From positions 593,738 through 657,737 of the forward strand of contig NZ_JACHGT010000001.1 of assembly GCF_014202425.1 (NCBI RefSeq): a stretch of 64,000 bases of DNA, read 5' to 3'. Numbering within the stretch: position 1 is the stretch's first letter; every line of letters starts with the position of its first letter. This stretch comes from Phytomonospora endophytica. GTDB lineage: Bacteria > Actinomycetota > Actinomycetes > Mycobacteriales > Micromonosporaceae. Shown piece by piece: positions 41,062 through 49,480 of this stretch. The position numbers and the translations under genes are program-made. A model generated the notes under the pieces. The model saw only the letters and a list, made by a program, of their open reading frames with translations. It was not told the DNA's origin and made no database searches.

Positions 41062-42731
41062 ACATACTCGCGGATACCACGGCGTCGACCTCGCGCACCT
41101 GGACGATCGCGCTGTTCCTCGTGTTCGTCGCCGCGACCCTCGTCATCACCGTGTGGGCGGGCCGCCGCACGCGCGGGGCCAGCGACTTCTACGCGGGCGG
41201 ACGCTCCTTCTCCGGCTTCCAGAACGGCATGGCCATCGGCGGCGACTACATGTCGGCGGCCTCGTTCCTGGGCATCGCCGGGATCATCGCCCTCAACGGC
41301 TATGACGGCTTCCTGTACTCGATCGGCTTCCTCGTGGCGTGGCTGGTCGCGCTGCTGCTGGTCGCCGAACTCCTGCGCAACTCCGGCAAGTACACGATGG
41401 CCGACGTGCTGGCCTTCCGGATGCGCCAGCGGCCCGTCCGCACCGCCGCCGCCGTCTCGACGGTCACGGTGTCGGTGTTCTACCTGCTTGCCCAGATGGT
41501 CGGGGCGGGTGCCCTGGTGGCGCTGCTGCTCAACATCAAGGAGGGCCAGGAGTTCCTCGGCATGGACGCCGACACGGCGAAGATCATGACGGTGGTCCTG
41601 GTCGGGATCCTGATGATCACCTACGTGGTGGTCGGCGGGATGAAGGGCACGACCTACGTCCAGATCGTCAAGGCCGTGCTGCTGATCATCGGCGCCGGCG
41701 TGATGACCGTGCTGGTCTTCGCGGCCTTCAAGTACAACTTCTCCGACCTGCTGTCCGACGCCGCCGGGGACTCCACCAAGGGCGAGTCCTTCCTCGAACC
41801 GGGCCTCAAGTACGGCGTCGAAGTGGCCGGCGACTCCTGGCAGACGACGGTGAACAAGCTCGACCTGCTGTCGCTCGGCCTCGCGCTGGTCCTCGGCACG
41901 GCCGGGCTGCCGCACATCCTCATCCGCTTCTACACCGTCCCGAACGCCAAGTCGGCCCGCAAGAGCGTGCTGTGGGCGATCGGCATCATCGGTGCCTTCT
42001 ACCTGATGACCCTCGCGCTCGGCTTCGGCGCGGCGGCCCTGGTCAGCCGCGACGAGATATTCAACGCCGACAAGGGCGCCGGGAACGTGGCGGCACCGCT
42101 GCTGGCGCGGGAACTGGGGGAGAAGTTCTTCGGCGGCGACTTCGGCGGGGCGATCCTGCTGGCGGTCATCGCGGCGGTCGCGTTCGCGACGATCCTCGCC
42201 GTGGTCGCCGGACTGACCCTGGCCTCGTCGTCCTCGCTGGCGCACGACCTGTACGCCAACGTCTTCAAGAAGGGGAAGACGAGCGAGCGCGAAGAGGTCG
42301 TCGTGGCCCGCTGGTCGGCGCTCGGGATCGGGCTGTTCTCGATCGTGCTGGCGATCTTCGCGCAGCGCCTGAACGTGGCGTTCCTGGTCGGGCTGGCCTT
42401 CGCGGTCGCTGCCTCGGGCAACCTGCCCGCCATCCTGTACAGCCTGTTCTGGCGGAGGTTCAACACCAGTGGAGCGGTGTGGGCCATCTACGGCGGGCTC
42501 GGGTCCGCGGTACTGCTCGTGGTGTTCTCGCCGGTGACCTCCGGGACGACGAACTCGCTGTTCCCGGGCGCGGCCTTCGACTGGTTCCCGCTCACCAACC
42601 CGGGCCTGGTGTCGATTCCGCTCGGGTTCCTGTTCGGGTGGCTGGGCACGATCATCTCCAAGGACAAGGCCGACCCGGGCAAGTACGCCGAACTGGAGGT
42701 GCGTTCGCTCACCGGTGCCGGCGCGCACTGA
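41058..42731 (+). CDS. actP: Cation/acetate symporter (solute:sodium symporter family)
   Basis: The 557-residue protein has about 13 helices and ActP features: FYAGGRSFSGFQNGMAIGGDYMSAASFLG in the first helices, VVGGMKGTTYVQIVKA, GTAGLPHILIRFYTV and a variable acidic extracellular loop. It should take up acetate or other short monocarboxylates with a cation. GTG 41058 overlaps DUF485 (GTGA). The CRP-like site upstream suggests carbon control. Confidence 0.9.
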   Translation: MNILADTTASTSRTWTIALFLVFVAATLVITVWAGRRTRGASDFYAGGRSFSGFQNGMAIGGDYMSAASFLGIAGIIALNGYDGFLYSIGFLVAWLVALLLVAELLRNSGKYTMADVLAFRMRQRPVRTAAAVSTVTVSVFYLLAQMVGAGALVALLLNIKEGQEFLGMDADTAKIMTVVLVGILMITYVVVGGMKGTTYVQIVKAVLLIIGAGVMTVLVFAAFKYNFSDLLSDAAGDSTKGESFLEPGLKYGVEVAGDSWQTTVNKLDLLSLGLALVLGTAGLPHILIRFYTVPNAKSARKSVLWAIGIIGAFYLMTLALGFGAAALVSRDEIFNADKGAGNVAAPLLARELGEKFFGGDFGGAILLAVIAAVAFATILAVVAGLTLASSSSLAHDLYANVFKKGKTSEREEVVVARWSALGIGLFSIVLAIFAQRLNVAFLVGLAFAVAASGNLPAILYSLFWRRFNTSGAVWAIYGGLGSAVLLVVFSPVTSGTTNSLFPGAAFDWFPLTNPGLVSIPLGFLFGWLGTIISKDKADPGKYAELEVRSLTGAGAH

Positions 42732-42745
42732 TTTCGGGGAAGTAT

Positions 42746-42774
42746 TTGACACTGTCAGATGACAGTGTTATCGT
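42746..42774 (+). promoter_or_regulatory. MerR-type promoter/operator, probably leaderless
   Basis: TTGACA (42746-42751) and TATCGT (42769-42774) are 17 bases apart. The palindrome ACACTGTCA-GA-TGACAGTGT (42749-42768) fills the spacer, where MerR proteins bind. The ATG at 42781 lies at the predicted start of transcription, so the mRNA should have no leader. Confidence 0.7.
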
Positions 42775-42780
42775 TGCCGC

Positions 42781-43791
42781 ATGACCGACGAACGCACCAA
42801 CGCGCCACCGCGTGCCGAGACTCAGCGACTATGGACCGTCGCCGAGCTCGCGGCCGCGGTGGCGCGAGCGTTGTCGCGGGACTACGAGGGCGCCGGAAGC
42901 GGGCGCGTGACCGACGTGCCGGGCGTGCGGGTGATCCGCTGGTACCAGACGATCGGCCTCGTCGACCGTCCCGCCGAGATGCGCGGGCGGACGGCTCTGT
43001 ACGGGCCGCGGCACCTGCGCCAGATCGTGGCGATCAAGCGACTCCAGTCGGCGGGGCAGAGCCTCGCCGAGATCCAGGAGGCCCTGGTCGGGGCGCCCGA
43101 GGAGGTGCTGGAACGGGTCGCCCGGGTGCCCGAGGGGGAGCTGTTCGCGGGGGAGGCGCGGGCCTTGGACGGCCCTGCTGCTGAAGGAGCTGTGCTTGTT
43201 GAAGGGGCTGTGCCTGCCGCGGGGGCTGCGCTAGCGGGGTCACCCGCTCCGGCGCCGGTCGCCGAGCTCGTGGACGCGGCCGCGCTGCCCGTCACCGTCG
43301 AGGTCGAGGACGCTCCCGCCGAGCCCCCTCGGGGCCGCTTCTGGGCGAGCCGTGCGGTGTCGCCGGTGGTTGCCGGCCCGGCGTCCACCGAGGCCGCACC
43401 TGACACTGCAACGTTCGACACTGGGCCAGTCGATACCGCGACGCCGGACACTGCAAGCTTCGGTGGCGCGGCACCGCGGGCCGCGACCTCTCCCGTCGTT
43501 CCCGAGCTGTCCTACGGCATCGCCGTGGCACCCGGGGTGACCGTCCTCGTATCTCTGCCGCGTTCGCCCGATCCCGCGGCGATCGCCGCGATCCGCGCGG
43601 CCTCGGCCCCGCTCGTCGCCGAGCTGGCCGCGCACCGGGCGGCCGCAGTGCCGCCGGGACCCAAGCCGGCCGTTCCGGCCTCCGCCGACCCGACCACCGA
43701 CTCGGCCACCACCGCTCCGTCCACCACCGCTCCGTCCACCACCACCCACGCCCCCGCCGCGCGCGGTCTCACCGAAGGAGCCTCCTCATGA
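42781..43791 (+). CDS. MerR-family regulator with long Ala/Pro/Thr-rich tail
   Basis: The 336-residue protein starts with a MerR-type winged helix (about 15-105): LWTVAELAAAV, a 15-residue Gly/Ser insertion, then GVRVIRWYQTIGLVDRP, RTALYGPRHLRQIVAIKRLQSAGQSLAEIQ. The remaining 230 residues are low-complexity Ala, Pro and Thr with one compact stretch (ELSYGIAVAPGVTVLVSLPRSPDPAAIAAIR) that may be a small sensor domain. Its own promoter carries a palindrome in the spacer, so autoregulation is likely. ATGA overlap couples it to the VIT-vWA gene. Confidence 0.85.
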   Translation: MTDERTNAPPRAETQRLWTVAELAAAVARALSRDYEGAGSGRVTDVPGVRVIRWYQTIGLVDRPAEMRGRTALYGPRHLRQIVAIKRLQSAGQSLAEIQEALVGAPEEVLERVARVPEGELFAGEARALDGPAAEGAVLVEGAVPAAGAALAGSPAPAPVAELVDAAALPVTVEVEDAPAEPPRGRFWASRAVSPVVAGPASTEAAPDTATFDTGPVDTATPDTASFGGAAPRAATSPVVPELSYGIAVAPGVTVLVSLPRSPDPAAIAAIRAASAPLVAELAAHRAAAVPPGPKPAVPASADPTTDSATTAPSTTAPSTTTHAPAARGLTEGASS

Positions 43792-46487
43792 GCCTTACCG
43801 TCACACCGTTGCCGCTCGCGCCGGGCACCCCCGAACACGACCCGGACGCCGGTCTCGGCGTTCTGCGGACCGAGCGCGGCAACCTCCCGTTGCGCAGCCT
43901 CGACGTGAACACCCGCATCACCGGGCTCACCGCCCGCATCGAGGTCGTCCAGGGTTTCCACAACCCCCACGACGTCCCGATCGAGGCGACCTACATCTTC
44001 CCGCTGCCCGACCGGGCCGCGGTCACCTCGATGCGCATGACCGCCGACGGCCGCACCGTCGACGCCGAGCTGCACGAGCGTGAGCACGCCCGGGCCGTCT
44101 ACGACCAGGCGATCGCGCAGGGCAGGCGCGCCTCCATCGCCGAGGCCGAGCGGGCCGACGTGTTCACCATGCGCGTCGGCAACATCCTCCCCGGCGAGGA
44201 CGTGACCGTGAGCCTCCGGCTGAGCGGCCCACTGTCCTACGAGGACGGCGAAGCGACCCTGCGCATCCCGCTGGTCGTCGCCCCGCGCTTCATCCCCGGG
44301 AACCCGCTTCCCGGCGAGCAGGCCGGTGACGGCACCGCTCCGGACACCGACGCCGTTCCCGACGCCTCCCGGATCACCCCACCGGTGCTCCTGCCCGGCT
44401 TCCCGAACCCGGTCGCGCTGTCGATGGAGACCGTCATCGACCCCGGCGGCCTGCCGCTCACCGCAGCCAGGTCGAGCCTGCACACCGTCACCACCTCCGA
44501 AGCCGCCGACGGGACGACCGTCCTGCGCGTCATGCCGGGGGAGCGGGTCAACCGCGACTTCATCCTCCGCCTCGCCTACGGCGACGCCGAGGCCGTCAGC
44601 CAGACCCTCACCTGTGAAGCCGACCCGGACGGCGAGGGCGGGACCTTCCAGCTCACCGTCCTGCCGCCGTCGGGTGTGGAAGGCGTCCGCCCGCGCGACG
44701 TCGTCGTCCTCCTCGACCGCTCCGGCAGCATGGCCGGGTGGAAGATCGTGGCGGCCCGCCGCGCGGCCGCCCGGATCATCGACACCCTCACCACCGCCGA
44801 CCGTTTCGCCCTGCGCTGCTTCGACCACACCGTCGAGAGCCCCGACCGGCTCGGTCCCGCCCTGGACGAGGCGACCGACCGCAACCGCTACCGTGCCGTG
44901 GAGTACCTCGCCCGCTCGGACGCACGCGGCGGCACCGTCCTGCTCGAACCGCTGCGCGAGGCGGTACGGCTCCTGAGCACTCCGTCCACCACGGACGAAC
45001 CGCGCGACCGCGTGCTCATCCTCGTGACCGACGGCCAGGTCGGCAACGAGGACCAGATCCTCGCCGAGCTCGCCGCCGGGCTGACCGGGATCCGCGTGCA
45101 CGTCGTCGGCATCGACCGCGCGGTCAACGCCGGCTTCCTCAACCGGCTGGCCGTGACCGGCCGCGGCCGCTGTGAACTGGTCGAGTCGGAGGACCGTCTC
45201 GACGAGGCGACCGCCCGCATCCACCGCCGCATCGCCGCCCCGGTCGTCACCGACCTGAGCTGGACCGCCGCGGGCTTCACCCCCGAGACGCCGACGCTGT
45301 CACCCGCCCGCGTCCCGGACCTGTTCACCGGCGCGCCGGTGGTCGTCTCCGGGCGTTACCGGGGCCGGGTCGCGCCGGACGCCGCGTTGAGCCTGCGCGG
45401 GCAGGCGATCACCGGAGACCCGTGGCACGCCGAGGTTCCGGCGACCACCGCCGGACCGTCCGAAGCCGGGCGGGCCGAGGGCACGATCGCGGTGTCCTGG
45501 GCCAGGTCGCACCTGCGCGACCTGGAGGACCGCTACGCCGTCGGCGTCGGCGACCTCTCCGGGCTGGAGAAGCAGATCGTCGGTGTCTCGCTGAAGTACT
45601 CGGTGCTGTGCCGCTTCACCTCCTTCGTGGCGGTCGACAGCCGCGTCGTCGCCGAAGGCGGCGACCCGCACCGCGTGACCCAGCCCGTCGAGATGCCCGA
45701 CGGCTGGGAGATGCAGCCGCCGCCACCACCCGCGCCCGGGATGGCGCAGGCCTATGGCGCTCCGCCCCCGGTCGCCATGCGTCCGGCGGCCTTCGAGCAG
45801 TCCTTCGGTGCCGCCTCGGCCTCGGCTCCCGACACCTTCGGGGCACCACCCCAGGGTCAAGCGTTTCCCGCTCCGCCCATGGCACCCGGCGGGCAGCCGC
45901 CGATGCCCGCGTCCGCCGAGGACCTGGACGTGCCGGACTTCCTCAGCAGCGGCCCCAGGCCGCCGGCGAAGCCCGCGCCACGTGCCGCTTCCCGTCGCAA
46001 GCCCCGTGTCACCCTCGGCCGCGCCGACGGTGGAGCCGGAGCGGGCGGCGGCGTCGGCGGAGGCGGCGCGATGATCCGGCTGCCCGGGCAGATCGCGGGT
46101 CCCGATCCGCACACCGCCGTGCGTGACCGGCTCACCGAGGAGCTCACCGCCCTGCTCGCCGTCCCGCTCGACACGACGCCCGAACACGAGCGCCGTGACC
46201 TTCTCAGCGACCTGAACAGCCGCCTCACCGCGCTGCTCACGACGCCGGCGGTCACCGGTCACCCGGAGCGATACGGGCTCCTGACGACGCTGGCCCAGTC
46301 CCTCGGCGCGTGCGACAGACCAAACCCGCCGCGTGGCGCCGAACTCGAAACCCTCTGGGCCACCGCCGTCGCCACCCTCACGACGCTCACCTCGGCAAAG
46401 GGCGGGGACACCCCGGAGCACCCACCGGCGTCCCCGGCCGCCCCCGAGCCCCCACGGCGCCGCGCCTTCTGGAAGCGCAACGGCTGA
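43788..46487 (+). CDS. VIT and von Willebrand factor A domain protein
   Basis: The 899-residue protein has an N-terminal VIT domain (about 15-140; QGFHNPHDVPIEATYIFPLP, ERADVFTMRVGNILPGE), a vWA domain near 300-470 with MIDAS DRSGSM, and a long Pro/Gly-rich C-terminal part (about 640-780) ending in a helical segment. There is no signal peptide or membrane helix, so it is probably cytoplasmic, unlike eukaryotic inter-alpha-inhibitor chains. MerR-VIT gene pairs recur in actinobacteria; their function is not known to me. Confidence 0.9.
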   Translation: MSLTVTPLPLAPGTPEHDPDAGLGVLRTERGNLPLRSLDVNTRITGLTARIEVVQGFHNPHDVPIEATYIFPLPDRAAVTSMRMTADGRTVDAELHEREHARAVYDQAIAQGRRASIAEAERADVFTMRVGNILPGEDVTVSLRLSGPLSYEDGEATLRIPLVVAPRFIPGNPLPGEQAGDGTAPDTDAVPDASRITPPVLLPGFPNPVALSMETVIDPGGLPLTAARSSLHTVTTSEAADGTTVLRVMPGERVNRDFILRLAYGDAEAVSQTLTCEADPDGEGGTFQLTVLPPSGVEGVRPRDVVVLLDRSGSMAGWKIVAARRAAARIIDTLTTADRFALRCFDHTVESPDRLGPALDEATDRNRYRAVEYLARSDARGGTVLLEPLREAVRLLSTPSTTDEPRDRVLILVTDGQVGNEDQILAELAAGLTGIRVHVVGIDRAVNAGFLNRLAVTGRGRCELVESEDRLDEATARIHRRIAAPVVTDLSWTAAGFTPETPTLSPARVPDLFTGAPVVVSGRYRGRVAPDAALSLRGQAITGDPWHAEVPATTAGPSEAGRAEGTIAVSWARSHLRDLEDRYAVGVGDLSGLEKQIVGVSLKYSVLCRFTSFVAVDSRVVAEGGDPHRVTQPVEMPDGWEMQPPPPPAPGMAQAYGAPPPVAMRPAAFEQSFGAASASAPDTFGAPPQGQAFPAPPMAPGGQPPMPASAEDLDVPDFLSSGPRPPAKPAPRAASRRKPRVTLGRADGGAGAGGGVGGGGAMIRLPGQIAGPDPHTAVRDRLTEELTALLAVPLDTTPEHERRDLLSDLNSRLTALLTTPAVTGHPERYGLLTTLAQSLGACDRPNPPRGAELETLWATAVATLTTLTSAKGGDTPEHPPASPAAPEPPRRRAFWKRNG

Positions 46488-46512
46488 CCCGGCGGCACGC
46501 CGCGTCACCGGA

Positions 46513-46545
46513 CCGAACAGCCCGCGCGAACCGCGGGCTGTTCGG
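46513..46545 (+). terminator. 14-bp perfect hairpin terminator after the VIT-vWA gene
   Basis: CCGAACAGCCCGCG (46513-46526) pairs with CGCGGGCTGTTCGG (46532-46545) around CGAAC. It separates the MerR-VIT operon from the small Cys-rich genes. Confidence 0.88.
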
Positions 46546-46611
46546 CACCTTCCATATGCGCTTTGCTGTACCGGGCGGCTCTACAGTGGACCAACCCGAG
46601 AGGAGACACCC

Positions 46612-46818
46612 ATGAACTCCCTGATCGGACGCACCGGACGCCTCGGCGACCGGCTCCTCGCCCTGCTGGTCCCCGCCACCCCGGCGGCGGCCTCGCCGGT
46701 CAGCAAGTGCCAGTGCCAATGCAGCGACGCCTGCTTCCTCTGCTGCCCCGTCGTCAACCCCGAGCCGGGTGGGCCGCTGGTGACCTGCCGCGTCGCGAAC
46801 ACCGGCGACTGCCCCTGA
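46612..46818 (+). CDS. Small Cys-rich protein 1 (candidate secreted or modified peptide precursor)
   Basis: ATG 46612 follows GAGAGGAGA. The 68-residue product splits in two: an N-terminal half with basic and hydrophobic residues (LGDRLLALLVP then ATPAAASPV) and a C-terminal half with eight Cys in the pattern CxCxCSDxCxxCCP...C...C. The paralogue 40 bp downstream keeps all eight Cys and the LGR-DRLLA leader-like segment. The even number of Cys suits disulfides, thioether rings or metal binding. No modification enzyme or transporter is next to it. Function unknown. Confidence 0.75.
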   Translation: MNSLIGRTGRLGDRLLALLVPATPAAASPVSKCQCQCSDACFLCCPVVNPEPGGPLVTCRVANTGDCP

Positions 46819-46858
46819 CCGAGCCACCGACGCCACCCACCACCCACCGGAGGTCCCC

Positions 46859-47038
46859 GTGTCCCCGTCCCTCGGCCGTTTCGCCGACCGGCTCCTCGCC
46901 CGCTTCATTCCCGCTCGCACGGCTCAGGCCGTCAGGTGCGACTGCGAATGCTCCGACAAGTGCTACCCCTGCTGCCCGCAGAACGTCGACGGCGTGATCA
47001 TCCGCGTCTGCCACAAGGAACTGAGCTGCAACCCCTGA
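46859..47038 (+). CDS. Small Cys-rich protein 2 (paralogue of the upstream peptide)
   Basis: This 59-residue frame starts at GTG 46859, 5 bases after CGGAGG, and stops with TGA at 47036. It begins SPSLGRFADRLLARFIPARTAQAV and continues with CDCECSDKCYPCCP, then one Cys in IRVCHK and one in ELSC. The eight Cys align one-for-one with those of the upstream peptide; the sequence between the sixth and eighth Cys differs. Good SD, tandem placement and conserved pattern make it a real gene. A hairpin at about 47051-47081 could end the transcript. Confidence 0.75.
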   Translation: MSPSLGRFADRLLARFIPARTAQAVRCDCECSDKCYPCCPQNVDGVIIRVCHKELSCNP

Positions 47039-47201
47039 TCCAGGCCTGAGTGCCGGGTGCTCCACCGTGCTCGGCGGGGCGCCCGGTCCACACACGGCCG
47101 TGGGCGGTAATCGGGTCGAGCGGCCCGACGACCGGCGACTACGATGAGCGAGCCAAGACGCGCGGCACCAACGCCGCGCGCCCATCGCGAAGGAGAACAT
47201 C

Positions 47202-49229
47202 GTGTCGTCTGCACCTCACTCGTCAGCCGTGACCGACCGCGTCGTCGTTCCGGCCGGGACGACGTGCGCCGACGCGATCGAACAGGCGGGCCTGCCGACC
47301 AGTGGGCCGAAGGCCGTCGTCGTCGTGCGTGACGCCGAGGGCCGGCTGCGCGACCTGTCGTGGGTCCCGGACGCCGAGGTCGAGGTCGAAGCCGTCCCGC
47401 TCGACTCGCCCGACGGCCTCAACGTGCTGCGCCACTCCACCGCGCACGTCCTCGCCCAGGCCGTCCAGGACCTGTTCCCCGACGCCAAGCTCGGCATCGG
47501 CCCGCCCATCCGGGACGGCTTCTACTACGACTTCGACGTCGAGAACCCGTTCCAGCCCGATGACATCAAGAAGCTCGAAAAGCGCATGCAGGAGATCGTC
47601 AAGGCGGGCCAGCGCTTCTCCCGCCGCGTCTTCGGCACCCTCGACGAGGCCCGCGCCGAGCTCGCCGGAGAGCCCTACAAGCTCCTCCTGGTCGACACCA
47701 AGGGCGACGTCGACGCCGACGAGGTCATGGAGGTCGGCGGCGGCGAGCTGACCATCTACGACAACATCGACGCCAAGACCGGCGACCGCCGCTGGGGCGA
47801 CCTCTGCCGTGGCCCGCACCTGCCGAGCACCCGCCACATTCCGGCGTTCAAGCTCATGCGCAGCGCGGCCGCGTACTGGATGGGTTCGGAGAAGAACCCG
47901 CAGCTCCAGCGCATCTACGGCACCGCGTGGCCGACCCGCGACGCCCTGAAGGCCTACCAAACCCTTCTCGAAGAGGCCGCCAAGCGCGACCACCGCAAGC
48001 TCGGCGCGCAGCTGGACCTGTTCAGCTTCCCCGACGAGCTCGGCTCGGGCCTGCCCGTCTTCCACCCCAAGGGCGCGATCATCCGCCGGGAGATGGAGGA
48101 CTACCTCCGCGCGAAGCAGGCCGAGGCCGGCTACGAGGTCGTCAACACCCCGCACATCACCAAGGCACAGCTCTTCGAGACCTCGGGTCACCTGCCGTAC
48201 TACGCCGACTCGATGTACCCGCCGATGCACCTCGATGGCGCCGACTACTACCTCAAGGGCATGAACTGCCCGATGCACAACCTGATCTTCCGCTCGCGCG
48301 GGCGCTCCTACCGGGAGCTGCCGCTGCGGCTGTCGGAGTTCGGGACCGTCTACCGCTACGAGAAGTCGGGTGTCGTGCACGGCCTCACCCGTGTGCGGAG
48401 CCTGACCCAGGACGACGCGCACATCTACTGCACCAAGGAGCAGATGAAGGGCGAGATCGCCTCGCTGCTTGAGTTCGTGCTGCGTCTGCTGAAGGACTAC
48501 GGGCTCGACGACTTCTACCTGGAACTGTCGACCCGCGACGACTCCGACAAGTTCATCGGTGAGATGGACCTGTGGGAGGAGGCCACCGAGACCCTGCGCT
48601 CGGTCGCCGAGGCCTCCGGCCTCGAACTCGTGCCGGACCCGGGTGGCGCGGCCTTCTACGGCCCGAAGATCTCGGTGCAGGCGCGCGACGCCATCGGCCG
48701 GAACTGGCAGCTGTCGACCATCCAGCTGGACTTCATGGAGCCGGGCCGCTTCGGTCTGGAGTACTCGGCTGCCGACGGGACCAGGCAGCAGCCGGTGATG
48801 ATCCACCGGGCGCTGTTCGGTTCGATCGAGCGCTTCTTCGGTGTGCTCACCGAGCACTACGCCGGGGCGTTCCCCGCGTGGTTGTCGCCGGTGCAGGCGG
48901 TCGGGATCCCGATCCGCGACGAGAACGTCGCCTACCTCGACGAGTTCGTGGCGCGGTTGCGCGGCGCGGGCATCCGCGCCGAGGTCGACGTCTCCGACGA
49001 CCGCATGCAGAAGAAGGTCCGCAACGCCCAGCTGCAGAAGATCCCCTTCATGATCCTGGCCGGTGACACCGACCAGGAGGCCGGCACCGTCTCCTTCCGC
49101 TACCGGGACGGGTCGCAGCGCAACGGCGTGCCGCTGGACGAGGCCGTCGCGCACGTGCGCGAGGTCGTCGAGTCGCGCACCAACATCGGGCCCTCCGCGC
49201 CCGCGACCGAAGAGCCCGCGGCGGAGTAG
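47202..49229 (+). CDS. thrS: Threonyl-tRNA synthetase
   Basis: The 675-residue enzyme attaches threonine to tRNA-Thr. It has an N-terminal TGS domain (about 8-68), the second additional editing domain with [11 protein letters not shown], and the class II core with motif 2 [25 protein letters not shown] and catalytic Cys/His ligands ([17 protein letters not shown]). The C-terminal anticodon-binding domain starts near [15 protein letters not shown] 47202 follows AAGGAG. It is the first member of the conserved actinobacterial thrS-HIT-pgsA-pimA order, here widely spaced. Confidence 0.98.
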   Translation: MSSAPHSSAVTDRVVVPAGTTCADAIEQAGLPTSGPKAVVVVRDAEGRLRDLSWVPDAEVEVEAVPLDSPDGLNVLRHSTAHVLAQAVQDLFPDAKLGIGPPIRDGFYYDFDVENPFQPDDIKKLEKRMQEIVKAGQRFSRRVFGTLDEARAELAGEPYKLLLVDTKGDVDADEVMEVGGGELTIYDNIDAKTGDRRWGDLCRGPHLPSTRHIPAFKLMRSAAAYWMGSEKNPQLQRIYGTAWPTRDALKAYQTLLEEAAKRDHRKLGAQLDLFSFPDELGSGLPVFHPKGAIIRREMEDYLRAKQAEAGYEVVNTPHITKAQLFETSGHLPYYADSMYPPMHLDGADYYLKGMNCPMHNLIFRSRGRSYRELPLRLSEFGTVYRYEKSGVVHGLTRVRSLTQDDAHIYCTKEQMKGEIASLLEFVLRLLKDYGLDDFYLELSTRDDSDKFIGEMDLWEEATETLRSVAEASGLELVPDPGGAAFYGPKISVQARDAIGRNWQLSTIQLDFMEPGRFGLEYSAADGTRQQPVMIHRALFGSIERFFGVLTEHYAGAFPAWLSPVQAVGIPIRDENVAYLDEFVARLRGAGIRAEVDVSDDRMQKKVRNAQLQKIPFMILAGDTDQEAGTVSFRYRDGSQRNGVPLDEAVAHVREVVESRTNIGPSAPATEEPAAE

Positions 49230-49244
49230 ACACGTACGGAAGAC

Positions 49245-49274
49245 AACGGCCCCGCGGATACCCGCGGGGCCGTT
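49245..49274 (+). terminator. 13-bp perfect hairpin terminator of thrS
   Basis: AACGGCCCCGCGG (49245-49257) and CCGCGGGGCCGTT (49262-49274) pair perfectly around ATAC, 15 bp past the stop. Confidence 0.92.
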
Positions 49275-49309
49275 GCTCGTGGTGTTCACGCGGAAGGGCG
49301 CACCGGCCA

Positions 49310-49372
49310 TTGACGCGGGTTTGCGGCGGTACTACATTGGCGCCAACACTTAAGGAAACACTCTTTAGTGAA
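49310..49372 (+). promoter_or_regulatory. Promoter of the second chitinase with downstream operator-like element
   Basis: TTGACG (49310-49315), 17 bases, then TACATT (49333-49338). Just after the predicted start point is TAAGGAAACACTCTTTAGTG (49351-49370), partly palindromic and similar to the AGTAAACTTTCC element of the first chitinase. This suggests a shared repressor. Confidence 0.6.
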
Positions 49373-49480
49373 CAGTCGCGGCCGTCACCCGGCCACGGCG
49401 CCCGGCAGCAGAAGCACCGCCCGGACGGCGCCAGGCCCCCGACAGCGCCGCCCGCGCATCATCCACATGGGAGAGACACC

